Origin: Pseudogymnoascus destructans
Lineage: Eukaryota > Ascomycota > Leotiomycetes > Thelebolales > Thelebolaceae
Direction: 5' to 3'
NCBI RefSeq assembly: GCF_001641265.1
Contig: NW_020167528.1
Span: forward strand, 992,001 to 1,056,000
DNA: 64,000 nucleotides
Positions 1 to 12,073 of the stretch are shown here, piece by piece. Within the stretch, counting starts at the first letter, position 1; every line of letters starts with the position of its first letter. A program made the position numbers and the translations under genes. The notes under the pieces are model-generated. The model searched no databases and was not told the DNA's origin. It saw nothing but the letters and a program-made list of their open reading frames with translations.

Positions 1-3000
1 TTTTCCATTTTTCCTCCTGGAAGTTATTTGAGAGAAGTTTCAGGGTGGCCGCCTGTTCACGATTCCAGCCAGCCATTCGCCAAAGGCCTTGAAGGACAGC
101 CTTTTTCTTCAGCGCGATATAGAATAAGCTGCAATCAATGGGGTTTTTCTCATCCGACTTTGTGTATTCATTGCGCGCGATCATCTCGAATTGTTCCTTC
201 TGTGTGTCTGTAAGCTCGTGGCTAGAAATAGGACGGGACTACGGTGCGTACCAGCGCCGTGGAATCAGTAATCCACATAAATAAGCCACTCTCTCGCGCA
301 TGCTCCCAAAGCACACGGCCATGAAATTGTCGGGTAACAACATCAGTCAATATGTCCTGGCTGTTGCTGTGGAAAGCCCAGTTAATTTCTCTCCACGACA
401 GTTGTACTTCATTCGCACGACCTTTATAAAGGGCGTGCTGACGGAAGAAAAGCATGAACCTTGCGGCGTTGTCATCCATAGAACGACGCTGCTTCTCAAC
501 TATAGCGACACACTCGACGGTATCTGCAAGCTGCATCTGCAGTTGCCCTGACAACTGGGGAATTGCCACCGTCGTGAGTTTTTCGTTCAGCGCCAGGGCA
601 ATGTTCTCCGTCAAAGTCTCCGTGTCTTCTGTTTGAAAAAAATCCGTAAACGCTGATCCGGGCTCATTTTTCGAAGTTTTAATCTACATTGATCAGCCTC
701 GCGTGTATCTCTTGGGGATGGATATGCAAACTCTTTGGGGGTGGGTGTAGAAGTCTTCAAGGTCAAGGCCTAAAAGATTATCAATGTGTTCCCCTTCTAA
801 GTGGGATTTTAGAGTTTGGTATAGCGTAAGAAGTATGCGCTGAACCATAGTCAACTTGCCAGCGAGAATACACTGGCCAAGGAACTGTGGATGGAATACC
901 GGCAGTGGCCCATTAAGTCGCGTCACGGCGTCGAAAAGATCCCACTGGCCTTCCTTCCGTAAAGGAAGTTGAAGGTTTGCAGCGATGGAAGCAGGAACAT
1001 TGAACATTTTATCGTAAACAAAAAGCTGATTTCCAGCACCAATGAGTAAACTGCCTCTGCCTAGCCACGTCGAGTCTCCAATAGGATGAGGAGTCAGATC
1101 TCGAATATTGATTTCCCGGATGGCAGTCCAAGCTGGACCTTCATTGAGGTAATCATATCGCAATTGGGATAGCAGAAGAACGCGATGCTGGAAGCCAACA
1201 GCCAAAATGGACTGAACATCTGGAGTTGAGGTCCAGTCGAGGTCTTGAATGCCGTCCGAGGATCCGAATGACTGCGAATATTCAAGCTGAGCCCCTCGTA
1301 CATCCCATATCGTCAATTCCGATCGGTCAGAATTTACCAACGCAGCCTTTCTGATCGAGCTTCCGCTAGCTAAGGAAGGTTCATGAATCCCTGTCTCTAC
1401 GGAGCAGGTAAGAAGCCAGTCTACACTCTGATCTTTGAGGTTTACTTTGGCCGTCCAGGATCGTATGAACCCGGAGTGAGTATAAGATACGGCCACATCC
1501 CGCGCGAACGTGTCCAGGAATCCCGATGTGACCGGTGGCGACCCTGCAGGATCGACAGGTAATACATAAGCCAGATCATTAGCATCACCCAAGTCAAACG
1601 TACAGAATTCTCTGATGAATGCCGACCCATCACCATTGGTCTCGCGGCCCTGGTTTGTCCGGGGCAGTAAGCGTAGCTCCCAGACGATACCTTTCATCTC
1701 CGAGCTAACAGTGGCAATATGAGCAGTGTCACCGCGTCTCCCGGCTTCGGGCAAGACTAGCACACAGAGCGGCCTTCCGGAAATAACATATGGTAACGAT
1801 GCCAACCGTTGGCCACGATGTTGTCGACAGTCCCAGAGCGAAATCGTCGAGTGATGGAGAAGGATAACAAATGCTCCTCGGCGTAGCACACAGATCCGAT
1901 GTATGTGTTCTGATACATCGATCAGACTTTGGGCTGTTAGTGGTACCCCATTTTCGTCGTCTTCATGTCTCCAGACGATAGCTTCATTTCCATCAGTTCG
2001 CGAAACGACAGCTCGGCCGCATATATTTCGAACCATCTTTTTCAGTGGCCGTGAATGACCCGTCCAGATAGCTCTGGGAGTTGTGCTGCTAGGCCGCAGT
2101 TGTTTGTCAAATAAGTTGGCTAAGCTGCGGTTAAAATGCTGGATAGTTCCATCAAAGTTATGCCAGATGGTGTTGAGCATGCCATCTGTCCTACTGCAGT
2201 ATGTATACAATTGGATATAGGAGTAATCTCCAGACTCAAGCGTTGGTAGCATCGGTTCCAGTCCCGCAACGTGTGCAATGTTGAAAATATCCGTTGGCTT
2301 TCGAGCCTTGCCGCCTATATTCTCTAATCCCCACGCTGACATGTTCCCCTGTTCATCGAATATGATACAGATCTCGGAAGACCTATTGGCAACCTCAACC
2401 AGGTGTTCAACTTCATGATTGGGGGTGGGCCCCGGATTGTTGGCTGTCTGGACAGAGTATTCTACTGACTTCCTAAAATCCCGGCCATCGATAAAACTGA
2501 TATAGCGGGATTTCATGGTTTTACTGGACTCCAGTGAACGAGGCTGGATAGACTGCTCGAGGTCTATTTGGCCCCATAACTGAAATATCCGTAGCCCATG
2601 GGTGTCTGTGGCAGCCCATATGCGGAGGACCTTGTCGGCGGACACAGTGTATAAGATGTTGTCAACAGTCTGGTCAAGATGGTAGGGACGTCGCCAGCGT
2701 ACGTCGGTCAACATCTGAGGGTGCGGAAGGTATGTCAAGTCGAATCGTACATCATCGGAGCCAAACGACAACCTTCTCCAAAGCTTCACCAATCGATCGT
2801 GAGCTCCCGTTGAAGCAATGTACCCCGAGTCGTAAGAAAGACAGGCAAATTTTGTTGGGTTCGCAACTGCCTTGGACCAAAGCTTCACGAGGCCATTTTC
2901 GGTCGAGTATAACGAGAGAGACAACCTCCCCACAAGAAGTTCGCCAATGCCACCCCAAGAGAGTGTAGTCACCGGTTGGTCTAGATCGTCGACAGGAATG

Positions 3001-3389
3001 GAGATTTGAAGTGACCACTAAAAAGAGTCAGAGAAATTATTTCTGGGGGCAGAATCGCGACAAACTTTCAAGGCCTCTTCGTTTTGGCCATACGGCTGGT
3101 AAATACGAACACTACGCTCGGTACATGTTGCTATCTTGCCGGTAGCTTCATCAAAGGCGATAGCTATTAGAAATGATGGGTCTTCATCATACAACGTTTG
3201 GAGAAGGGTTGTCGGAGGTTCGAGGACAACGAATGCATTTCCAGTAATATATGCCTGTGACAGCCAAACTATCAGACATGGTTCAGCATAATCAAGTGTG
3301 CTACTTACAGCGAATTGTCTACCATCCCAATACCCGGTGCAAATAGCTTGCAGCCTGGCCTGTGGCTTGCCTGGCAGAACTGCTCTCAT
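1..3389 (-). CDS. RAV1: RAVE complex subunit Rav1 (rabconnectin-3/DmX family), 3' end outside window
   Basis: Rav1 works with Rav2 and Skp1 in the RAVE complex, which promotes reassembly of V1 onto V0 of the vacuolar H+-ATPase. My model has five exons on the minus strand (3389-3309, 3254-3066, 3017-732, 683-252, 199 to the window edge) with introns of 48-54 nt. Every junction keeps phase and restores family sequence. The N-terminus begins MRAVLPGKPQA, WD40-type repeats fill roughly residues 50-700 (STGAHDRLVKLWRRL, YTVSADKVLRIWAATD), and the Rav1 C-terminal domain follows (PLPVFHPQFLGQCILAGK, then ARFMLFFRQHALYKGRANE and SQDILTDVVTRQFHGR). About 1,060 residues are visible; the ortholog's C-terminal few hundred lie beyond base 1. 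Family sequence and exon phasing make the call firm. The intron at 200-251 was chosen because it joins DSTAL to KEQFEMIARNEYTK. Confidence 0.93.
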
Positions 3390-3938
3390 ACTAAAGATTC
3401 ACGACCATGGCAATGCTATGCTCTCCCACAACCTCAGATTCCTAAATGCGGTAGCCAAATGGGTCTCATTTGCTGCAGAATACAAACAATAAAAGTTTCC
3501 CGTGGTAGAAAGTAATGCTTGATGTCGACCGCAGTTTGTTACAGTATCTGGAAAAGGAGAACCTGAGAAGGGCCCAGCATTATACTTCTCGATCGCGACT
3601 GATCATAAAACAACAGATAAGACAAGGGTGTCAATCCGATGAGTGACGAGGTTAGCTTCATAATCACGTGACACATACAGGAGGCTTCTGCGCCAGTTGA
3701 CCGATTGTCTATTTTTAAAAGCACGGTTTGGCATATTAGACTGACATTGAGGACACGAGGGGTTTCTGATAAATGATTTATTCATAACAGCTCGCTTCGA
3801 TCATGATCTCTGAAAAGGTCATGACAATGTCTTTAGTACATGGTAACTTATGAATGGGCTCCTGGTTTAGGTTTAAAGTCCACGCCTGTTAATCAAAGTC
3901 TGATTGATGTATTAAGTATCATTCCTCGGCCATATTTA
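3390..3938. other. intergenic: RAV1 promoter side and SFI1 3' flank
   Basis: No supportable gene. The right part lies downstream of the SFI1 stop codon and the left part is the upstream region of RAV1. Both neighbours are on the minus strand, so this is a head-to-tail spacer. Short open frames here have no recognisable content. Confidence 0.6.
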
Positions 3939-6900
3939 TTACCTATCTGTTAAATCTTCGAATCCTTCGTTAATATTTGGTGGATTGTCGTTTGAAATCC
4001 GAGAATAGGATTGGAACAAACGACCAGAGAGTTCCGCACGGAATTGCCTTTCATAGGGGGTCGAGATTGGCCCTATTGGCGTGGTGGATGGCTGGTTTGC
4101 CGTCCTACTCATGAATGTTCTCTTGGAGGGCGTTTTGAGATAGCCTCGTACGGGTGCTGAGTTGAGAAAGCCTCCACTCCTCTGAGTTACGTACCCAGGA
4201 CCAACATCTTCTCCCGTATCAGAATAGGCTTCGGATCTTTTAAGGCTTGTTACAGGCTTTGTTCCAGGTACGCTAGCAGATCCCGAGCCTTCATAGTCAA
4301 GCAGTTGCTGTCGCCAGTGCAAGACCATTTTGCGAACTGCTCTTCTGACGTGCTTGTCATGAAGCTCAGATACGAGGTGTTGATGGGCCCTAAACTGCAA
4401 GGCAAGACGGCCCCACTTCTTCATAGAAGCCATGTATAGGTGGTCCTCGTTGAATCCGCTAGCAACAACGTCCAAATGGTAATATTCTTTGGAGGACGAT
4501 TTCCACTGAATAAATCTGACCCTGAGAATGGTTGGCAACCGGATAGACTCTAACCGCGATACCTCTAGTTTCCGAGCTTGCCAGCGAGCCAATGTATTGA
4601 CAAGATGGTTATTTATCCTGCTGTCATGGAATTCGGATGCAAGGTTCTCCATATTGGTCACTGACTTAGACCGGCACCTCCAGGTATAAAGCACCCTTGA
4701 AGCAAGCTTCAGTTTGCTTTGGCGACGCACACTTGCATACGCAGTTCGCCGTTTCTCTCTTCGGGATGCCTCTGTCGCATCCCGCCAAATTTTAAGAGCC
4801 TTAGTTGCAGCAAAGTAAAAGTTAGCATCAATAGCCCATTCGTGCAACTGCCGCAGCTCGTTCATGTTCCGCGACCATGTCTTCAGCATGGCAGTTTGAA
4901 TCGGATAAGTATTGCGCTGGATAGCGAGTTGCTGAAGGCTCCTATGGACCTTTAGATTCGAACTCCATCTGCGTAGAATAGACCGTTTGTCATTCTGCTC
5001 CCGAAATTGTAGTGCGGTAAGGATACTAGCAGACACTGTGCCAATCGATATCCTAGAGGTCTGTAGCATACGCTCAAAAGTGGCCCCGATCATTTTTTGG
5101 TTTGAAAGGCGGCGTGCAAGGATTAGGCGTTCCGCCAGAACCCATTTATAGAGGGCTTGGAGGAGGTTCCTATCGCCAATGCGTAGCTGCAAGCACTGGC
5201 ATCTTATTTTGTCGTTCCAGGCAGTCCAGGCCTCCCTTTTTATCTTGTGGCGGTCAAGATCGCGGGCTTGTCTTTCTTGCGCAGTCCGTAAACGCCATAT
5301 ATTGAAGAATTTGACAAAAAGCCCATATTTGACCCTCGATTTTACATGTCTCGAAGAAGGAAGTAGCGTATTGGCGCTACGCAAATATCTAAGAGCATTA
5401 ACGCAGGAAGACCTTTTCTGCATTAGCAAGCTTGCATCATTCATGTTGGTGAAGTCCCGCGTCCTCTTGGCCCATATACCCCATGCCAATCTCTTTGATT
5501 TCTCCTGGCGGTAATACTGGCCAACTGTGCTCATTTCTCTTATTGTCTTTAATTTGGTAGTCCATGAAACCATCCGCCTCCTTTTTGCCCTATCCGCCCA
5601 CAACGTAGGGGCTTTTTTCTCACAGAAGGACCAGAACCAGAGCCAATAGACACGTTTTGCAACGTTCCCTTGAAACACCGCAATGGAATAGTCAGAAATG
5701 GACGATATAACCTCTTGGCGTCTTCGCCACGAATTGAAAAATTTCTTTTGGATGTGGCGGCGAACTTTAAGTTCATTGACTGCTGTGATTTCCCGCCAAG
5801 CCTTAAAGAGTCGGGTTCTTAAGATGTGCCTTCGGGCCACTGACGTCCGCTGAATTTCGTCGGATGCGGTCGTAGCCCAATGGGTAAAGCTTTTTGCAAG
5901 CAAAAAGATATCTCGGGCCCGCTTGGCACGGCGTTCAAGGTGAAAGAAGAAGTGCTCAGTCTCGAGGACTCGACGTCCCTCACGGAGAGCAGTAACCCAA
6001 GTTTCAAGTCCTTGTTTCAGGAGAACGTATCTATCTCTGCTCCTAGCCAGGGCTTCAAGGTTGCTATTTCCTGCAAGGACTTGCGTAGCCTTTTGTCGCC
6101 AGCATGCCAGTTTGTCGAGAAGCAAACAGCGGTTCCGATTATGAAGAAAGAACGCTCTTCTATTCTGTATGACTGCACCGGTGTGGATTTTGGAAGCAGC
6201 CACAGGAATAGGAAATGCATGCGTTTCTTGCGGATGGTCCACATTGTGGCCGATTGGCGGGAGTGGTTGTTGTTCATCCGTATCGAAGGGTATGCTACCA
6301 GTATCGTCCTCATTCCCCGTGTTTCTATGTGATATAATCCTTTCTTGCGAACTCTGATCAGAATTGGTGCGTTGGGAAGCTATAGTTAGGCCATTAGTGT
6401 TTACTTCTGTAGTTAACCAGGATCCAATTCTGTGAGCGTTATCATCTCGCCCGAAGGGTTTATGGGGATCGGGCAGGGTGGTAGCCGGGAATGTCGTAGG
6501 CGGCCAAATGCTCTCGAGGGAGTTGTTGTCAATGAATCCCGGGTGGGGCAATGATTGGAGGGAATTGGATCGTAGCCTCCGCAAGACAACATCGTCCTTT
6601 CCGCTCCCAACGGTCCATATGGATGTTTCGGAATTCCGTCTCTTTGGGAGCCGGCCATCAGGTCTGTCAACAAGGTTGAAGTCGATTTTTGGCAACATGT
6701 CAAAAGTGGAGTCTTCAGAAAGGCCATGGAGCGTGTGGCGACCTTCCTCCTCGATTTGGTCGAACTGGATTTCGATGCCCATCTCCGAAAGCACATGTTC
6801 AAATTTATGATACAGAGATCCCTCGCCACGCCTTCCTCCAACCTTGAAGATAACACGCGCATATCGATTGTCATGATCGGCATTGACGCCGATAGTTGGG

Positions 6901-7132
6901 AGTATCGCATAGTATGCCTGGAATAGCGCGTTCGTCGGGATCCTTTCCGATTCTGGAAGGCTCCCAAGAAGCTCTTCGGCGTGTAAGACGATGTCATACA
7001 GGATGGCAACATCTACAGTCGCAAAAATGAATTAGCTCCTTTTAAGATAAAGAACCCGGCGTAAATACCTTCGTTCGTATAGTACAGCTCTGGCTTCTTT
7101 GGAAGTTTGCTGTGGCTTGTTTTGGATGACAT
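3939..7132 (-). CDS. SFI1: Sfi1-like spindle pole body / centrin-binding protein
   Basis: Sfi1 forms long helical filaments that bind centrin (Cdc31) along tandem Trp-containing repeats and bridges duplicating spindle pole bodies. I join a short first exon (7132-7069) to one long exon (7012-3939) across a 56-nt intron, giving 1,045 residues; yeast Sfi1 is similar in size. The first exon reads MSSKTSHSKLPKKPELYYTN and the splice restores the Asp of YYTNEDVAIL. Residues up to about 110 form the fungal Sfi1 N-terminal domain (ALFQAYYAILPTIG, VGGRRGEGSLYHKFEHVL). A disordered stretch follows, then about twenty spaced Trp repeats (LFKAWREITA, FFNSWRRRQEV, LYKWVLAERLILARR, KALKIWRDATE), and a low-complexity tail. 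The gene sits head-to-tail between RAV1 and ILS1. Confidence 0.9.
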
Positions 7133-7987
7133 CAGCCAGAGCGTCCAGCGACAATAAATCAGTACAGTTCCGGAAGCTGATTCCAATTACGCCACATAAT
7201 GCATGAATTAAACACAACAGAGGTCAGTCGCTTCACGCAGTTTGGGGATTGCATGGCAGGATATTAGAGCCTCTGCTTGTCCAGTCGGAGCCTAATGGTG
7301 CTTTTTGTAGATGTCGTCGCGGAACTCATTGTTTTGGCGTGGGATGGTGAACGCGACCGCGCTTCAAGTCAATTACCAGAAAGCGCGCCAAATAAGTGCA
7401 CGTGATATAGGGTGTGTGGTTAGAATCGACAAAGCTACCCCGTCACAAATCAACTACAACAGAATTCTGAAATTCCCCTCTTGGGTTCAACACTTCCGAA
7501 CGCGCACAAAATATATATCTACTCTCAATCCCGCAATGCCAGGCAGGTCGAGACCTATCGAGACTTTCGCGAAAGCAATTGCTCAGTGCTCAGGCCAAGT
7601 TTGTCCACTCCTTCACGGCACGTGATACTCTGTTAACGACATGATTTGCAGGCATCTGTTTATGGAAAATGCATAGTAGAGGATTATAATCATGTTCATA
7701 AGGACAAGTGCTTGACCGAATTTTTACGTTTAAAAAGTTGTTATATTGTCAGTATTTCCACTTGGTATGTCAGTTTTAGCATTGGGTATTGACGGCAAGT
7801 AGGCAGCCTCAAGGAAGCCGTAAAATATTTACGAGGCAAGAGTGATTTCGCATTGCAGCCATGGAAATTTAACAATACTACCCCAAGGGCGGTGTATTGA
7901 AGGCAAGCTACCTATTAAAGAGAGCGTCTCTTCATAGTTCTACCATACTGAATACGATCCCTTCTGTACCAACAATTGTTGAAAATC
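7133..7987. other. intergenic: SFI1 promoter region and ILS1 3' flank
   Basis: An 855-bp spacer between the ILS1 stop and the SFI1 start. A 104-codon plus-strand open frame (7311-7625) has no recognisable family, repeat or splice context, and I do not call it. Nothing else is evident. Confidence 0.55.
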
Positions 7988-10900
7988 TCAAAGTTTTACC
8001 AACCTAAGCATGAAAGTTGCCTTCTGGATCTCTTGCTTCTCTTCCATAATAAGCTGCTCCATGTTAGAAGTGGCCACACCGTCGACTTCCGTCACAACGT
8101 GTTGGTCGACTGGCCTACGAAGGGACTTTTCGATCGATTTCGCCTGGGTTCGGAATATTTTGGCGAGTCCAAGATTATCTGGGTCAGCGATGACATTGTA
8201 CTCCATTTTGACATCATCTGTAGGCTGGAGGCCCGCCTTCTTTCGCAACCTCTGCACTCGGTTGATGATCTCTCGTGATAATCCTTCTTCTGCAAGTTCT
8301 GGGTACAATGCAGCATCCAGGATAACCAGGACGTCCTCGTCTGTGTTTGTCTCCAGATTTTTCGACGAGTCATCTTCCTTCAGGCTACGCCTGACATGCA
8401 AATCTCCATCCCCTAGCACGATTCCATCAACCGTAATCGTCTTCGTTAGGACGAACCGGTGGACCTCAGCACTCGTCAGGCCCGGAAGTGCCTTTTTAAC
8501 CCTTTGCACGTCCTTTTTCAACTTCTTGCCCAAAACAGGCCAATCTGCCGAGACACTGTACTGCACATTATACTTCTCCTCGTCTGATGACAATACAAGG
8601 CTGATGATATTGAGTTCTTCAGTGATGTATCCTTCGAGTGAGCGGATATCTTCCAGATACACTGGATCCGGATGTATGACAACAAGTGTTTTTAGCGGCG
8701 TTTTCAGGCCCACGCCACGCCTTTCCCGTGAAACACGAGCCAGTTCGATCACTCGCTGCATGCGTCCGACGCGACGCTCAACTTCTTCATTGAAAAGTTC
8801 GTTTCGAACGTCTGGAAAGGGGAGGAAGTGCACGCTACGGTCGTCCTCTCCACGCAGCTCCTTGGGGATGTGGGGAAGGAGGCGGCCGTATATGTTATCT
8901 GTTATGAAGGGTGTGAAAGGGGCAAGGCCTTTAGTGAGAGTGAAGAGGACTTCGAATAACGAGTTCAAGGCGTGCATGGTGTCGTCAAGCCCAAATTCGC
9001 CCTTTAGACGCTTTCTGTTGAATCGAATGTACCAATTTGTCGTGGTGTCAATTAGGTCAAGAAGGCGTGGAACGACCGTGTACAGGCGATAAGCTTTTGA
9101 ATTGTTAGTAAAGTACACCATGAAGAGATATTTAACCTACCAGCCATTTCTTCGTTGACAAATTTAAGTAAACTTTGGCAGCTCGCTAAGATCCACTGAT
9201 CCATTACATTCGTGTTCGTCGACTCAGAGGCTGGGTCGAAGATGAAATCAACGCCCTCTACCTTCTTTAGCAAAGCAACTTGCCCTTCAAAAAACTTGTA
9301 GCTATTCCAAAGGGGCAGTAAAACCCTTGCAACCACCTCCTTCACACCAGCCTCTTTGAAGCGGAGGGGCTCGGCTCGTACAACTGGAGAGTTGATCAGA
9401 TATAAACGCAGTGCGTCTGAACCATATTTGGACATAACAATGGTTGGGTCAGGGTAGTTTTTGAGCCTCTTGGACATCTTCTTCCCATCTTCCGCCAGAA
9501 CTATACCATTCACAACGCAGTTCTGGAAAGGCGATTTTCCAAAGAGGTGTGTGCCAATCACAAGAAGGGTATAGAACCATCCACGGGTCTGATCCAGCCC
9601 CTCCGCAATGAAATCTCCTGGAAATGATGCCTTGAATTTGTCCTGGTTTTCAAAGGGGTAATGCTGGCTAGCATATGGCATGCTTCCAGACTCAAACCAA
9701 CAGTCGAAAACTTCCTCGATACGGTGTAGAGTTCCTTTGCCCATTTTACTAGGAATGGTAATGTGGTCAATTTTGTCTCGGTGTAAATCGGTTATCTCGC
9801 CTTCATATCCGCTAAGCTCTTTGAGCTCTGCAATGCTTCCAATACAAACTCGTTCCTCCAGATCGTCACTGACCCAAAGCGGGATTGGCGTTCCCCAGTA
9901 ACGGTTCCTAGAAACATTCCAGTCTCGAGCATTTGCGATCCAACTTGCAAAGCGCTTCTCTTTCACGAAGGATGGCACCCAGTGAGAGTCTTGGATGTTT
10001 TCGAGCATCTGGGGCACAATCTCGGGAATTTTGACAAACCAAGATGGCACGGCGCGGTAGATAAGAGGGCTATCAGATCGTGGGCACATAGGGTAGCTAT
10101 GCTTGATCTGAGACTCGACAATCAAGCGTCCAGTGCCTTTGAGGTACTTTATGATAGCTTTATCAGCAGCTTTTACATGCTGCCCTTCAAAATCTCGAAC
10201 TCTTGATGTGAAGTGCCCAGTTTCATCAATGGGATTTGGTGGGCCACGGAATTTGTCAATAACTCCAAATTCGAGAGCAAGGTTGTAATCCTCCTCACCA
10301 AAAGCGGGTGCTTGATGGACAATGCCAACACCACTATCATCAGTAACATATGTCGCGTTGAAGACACGGAATCCGTAGTCCTTAAATTCCTCGTAGAAAT
10401 AATCAAACAGCGGTTGGTATTTCCACCCCAGCATGTCACTACCCTTGACCTTTTCGATGATCTTGAATTTTGCTTTCTTTGGGTCTCTGTAAAGAGTGCT
10501 CAGGAGCTTCTCCAGTAGTATGTAATTCTTCCCAGACAGTTCGTCCCAAATTTTGATATATTCAAAATCTGGGTGGGCACAGAGTCCAGTGTGTGATGGA
10601 AGAGTCCATGGAGTAGTGGTCCAAGCTAACAGGGAGGTCTCCGGGTCGTCGAGCAGTGGGAACGAGACGACAACGGCGGGGTCCTGAATGTCTTGGTAAT
10701 TCTGATTCGCCTCAAAGTTGCTGAGTGCCGTCGTGAGGACAGTTGAATAGGGCATAACGCGGTATCCTTGATATACGGCGTCTTTATCAAATATTTGCTT
10801 GAAAACCCACCAGACAGATTCCATGAAAGTCGGGTCCATTGTCTGAAGCACAGTTAGTCCCCAAGCAACGCAGTCCCCGAGCAACGCATAATTAAATATA

Positions 10901-11391
10901 TCCCGTACCTTATAATCATTATCAAAATCGATCCATCGCCCCAGTCGGTCAATTGTTGTGCGCCATTCCGCTGAATACCTCATGACGATAGCTCTGCATT
11001 CGGCATTGTATTTGTCCAGTCCCAGCTTCATCACTGCTTCTCTACCGGATATTCCAAGCTTCTTGTCGATTTCGTGCTCAATTGGCAGGCCATGAGTGTC
11101 CCATCCAAAACGTCTCTCTACATGGTAACCTTTCATGGACCAATATCTGGGGATTATGTCCTTGATCGTTGAGGCCAATAGATGTCCATAATGCGGCAAC
11201 CCCGTCGCAAAGGGAGGCCCATCATAGAAAGTGTACGGCTTGCGCCCCTTGGACAGCTCAACCTTTAATTTGTCAACATGGCCCTACATACCAAGTGTTC
11301 GTTCCTGTTTGCTCACCTGTCTTTCGAATGCCTGGATCTCTTTCCAGCGCTGTAACACAGCCTCCTCCTCCTTCGGGAAGTCGATAGACAT
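7988..11391 (-). CDS. ILS1: isoleucyl-tRNA synthetase, cytosolic
   Basis: Charges tRNA-Ile with isoleucine using ATP and edits mischarged valine; a class I synthetase of the cytosol. Three exons (11391-11317, 11262-9141, 9093-7988) with introns of 54 and 47 nt give 1,100 residues, the usual eukaryotic size. The second intron carries a perfect TACTAAC branch site. The protein starts MSIDFPKEEEAVLQRWKEI, and the first splice forms FERQVELSKGRKPYTFYDG. The HIGH signature appears as HYGH near residue 50. The CP1 editing insert follows (ATPWTLPSHTG-like TTPWTLPSHTGL; GIVHQAPAFGEEDY), then KMSKRLKNYPDP near residue 600, and the anticodon-binding region starts around WYIRFNRKRLKG. No targeting peptide is visible, which fits the cytosolic form. 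It ends FMLRLVKL, as related enzymes do. Confidence 0.95.
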
Positions 11392-12073
11392 GTTAAGCGC
11401 CTTTGATAGAAAGGACACCTTCAGCTGTAATGTGTGCTAGTTGTGTTCGGGAGAGAAAACGGCCTTGATGGTGCAGAAAGTAGCTGCGCACCACTTAGTA
11501 GTTGAGGGGCAGAATCAAGGTCAGTGGCCTATGTGATTGAGTGAACGTGAGTACAAGTTTTAGGTGGCAGATTTTTCGACTCGTAATTTGACTCACTGGG
11601 CTAACATCTCCCCAAAACAAACACAACGCGGCGCATTTTTATAATTTAAGCTGCTAACGAAACATTAGGCTAGCACTGCTAACTACTATTTCAATTACAT
11701 CCAGCGTCTATACAACTATTATACTTGACATGATCCTGCGCTGCTGAATTTGTGGCCAGTTCTTTGGGTTTATCGTGTGGGGGTTCCTTATCTACCCCAC
11801 CCCGCCTTTAGGGCGAAATGGCGAACAGCAACAATTTCGAAGTTCTGATGGCTGACTAATCCTCAAATCGTCCTATCCCCCTCGCCACATCCCTTTACAT
11901 ATTTTGACCCGTTTCAAATCATGATGGTGCAACCAACTCATCTGAGACCTCTTATTTGTTCTTGCACGACCACACCAACTGATTTTCTTCAGAATCGCAC
12001 TATATGTACATCGGATATGACAAAGGACAATGCTCCCCAACCAACCTCTATCAGCTCCGCCTTAATTGGCGGT
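11392..12073. other. intergenic: ILS1 promoter region and USO1 3' flank
   Basis: A 682-bp spacer, AT-rich in its middle, upstream of ILS1 and downstream of the USO1 stop. No RNA gene or convincing open frame is seen. Confidence 0.55.

Noticed and set aside
5880..6332. 150-codon plus-strand open frame
   Set aside because: Antisense to the SFI1 repeat region; no independent features.
8010..9092. 360-codon plus-strand open frame
   Set aside because: It lies wholly antisense to the third exon of the isoleucyl-tRNA synthetase; Arg/Ser-rich shadow composition, no domain.
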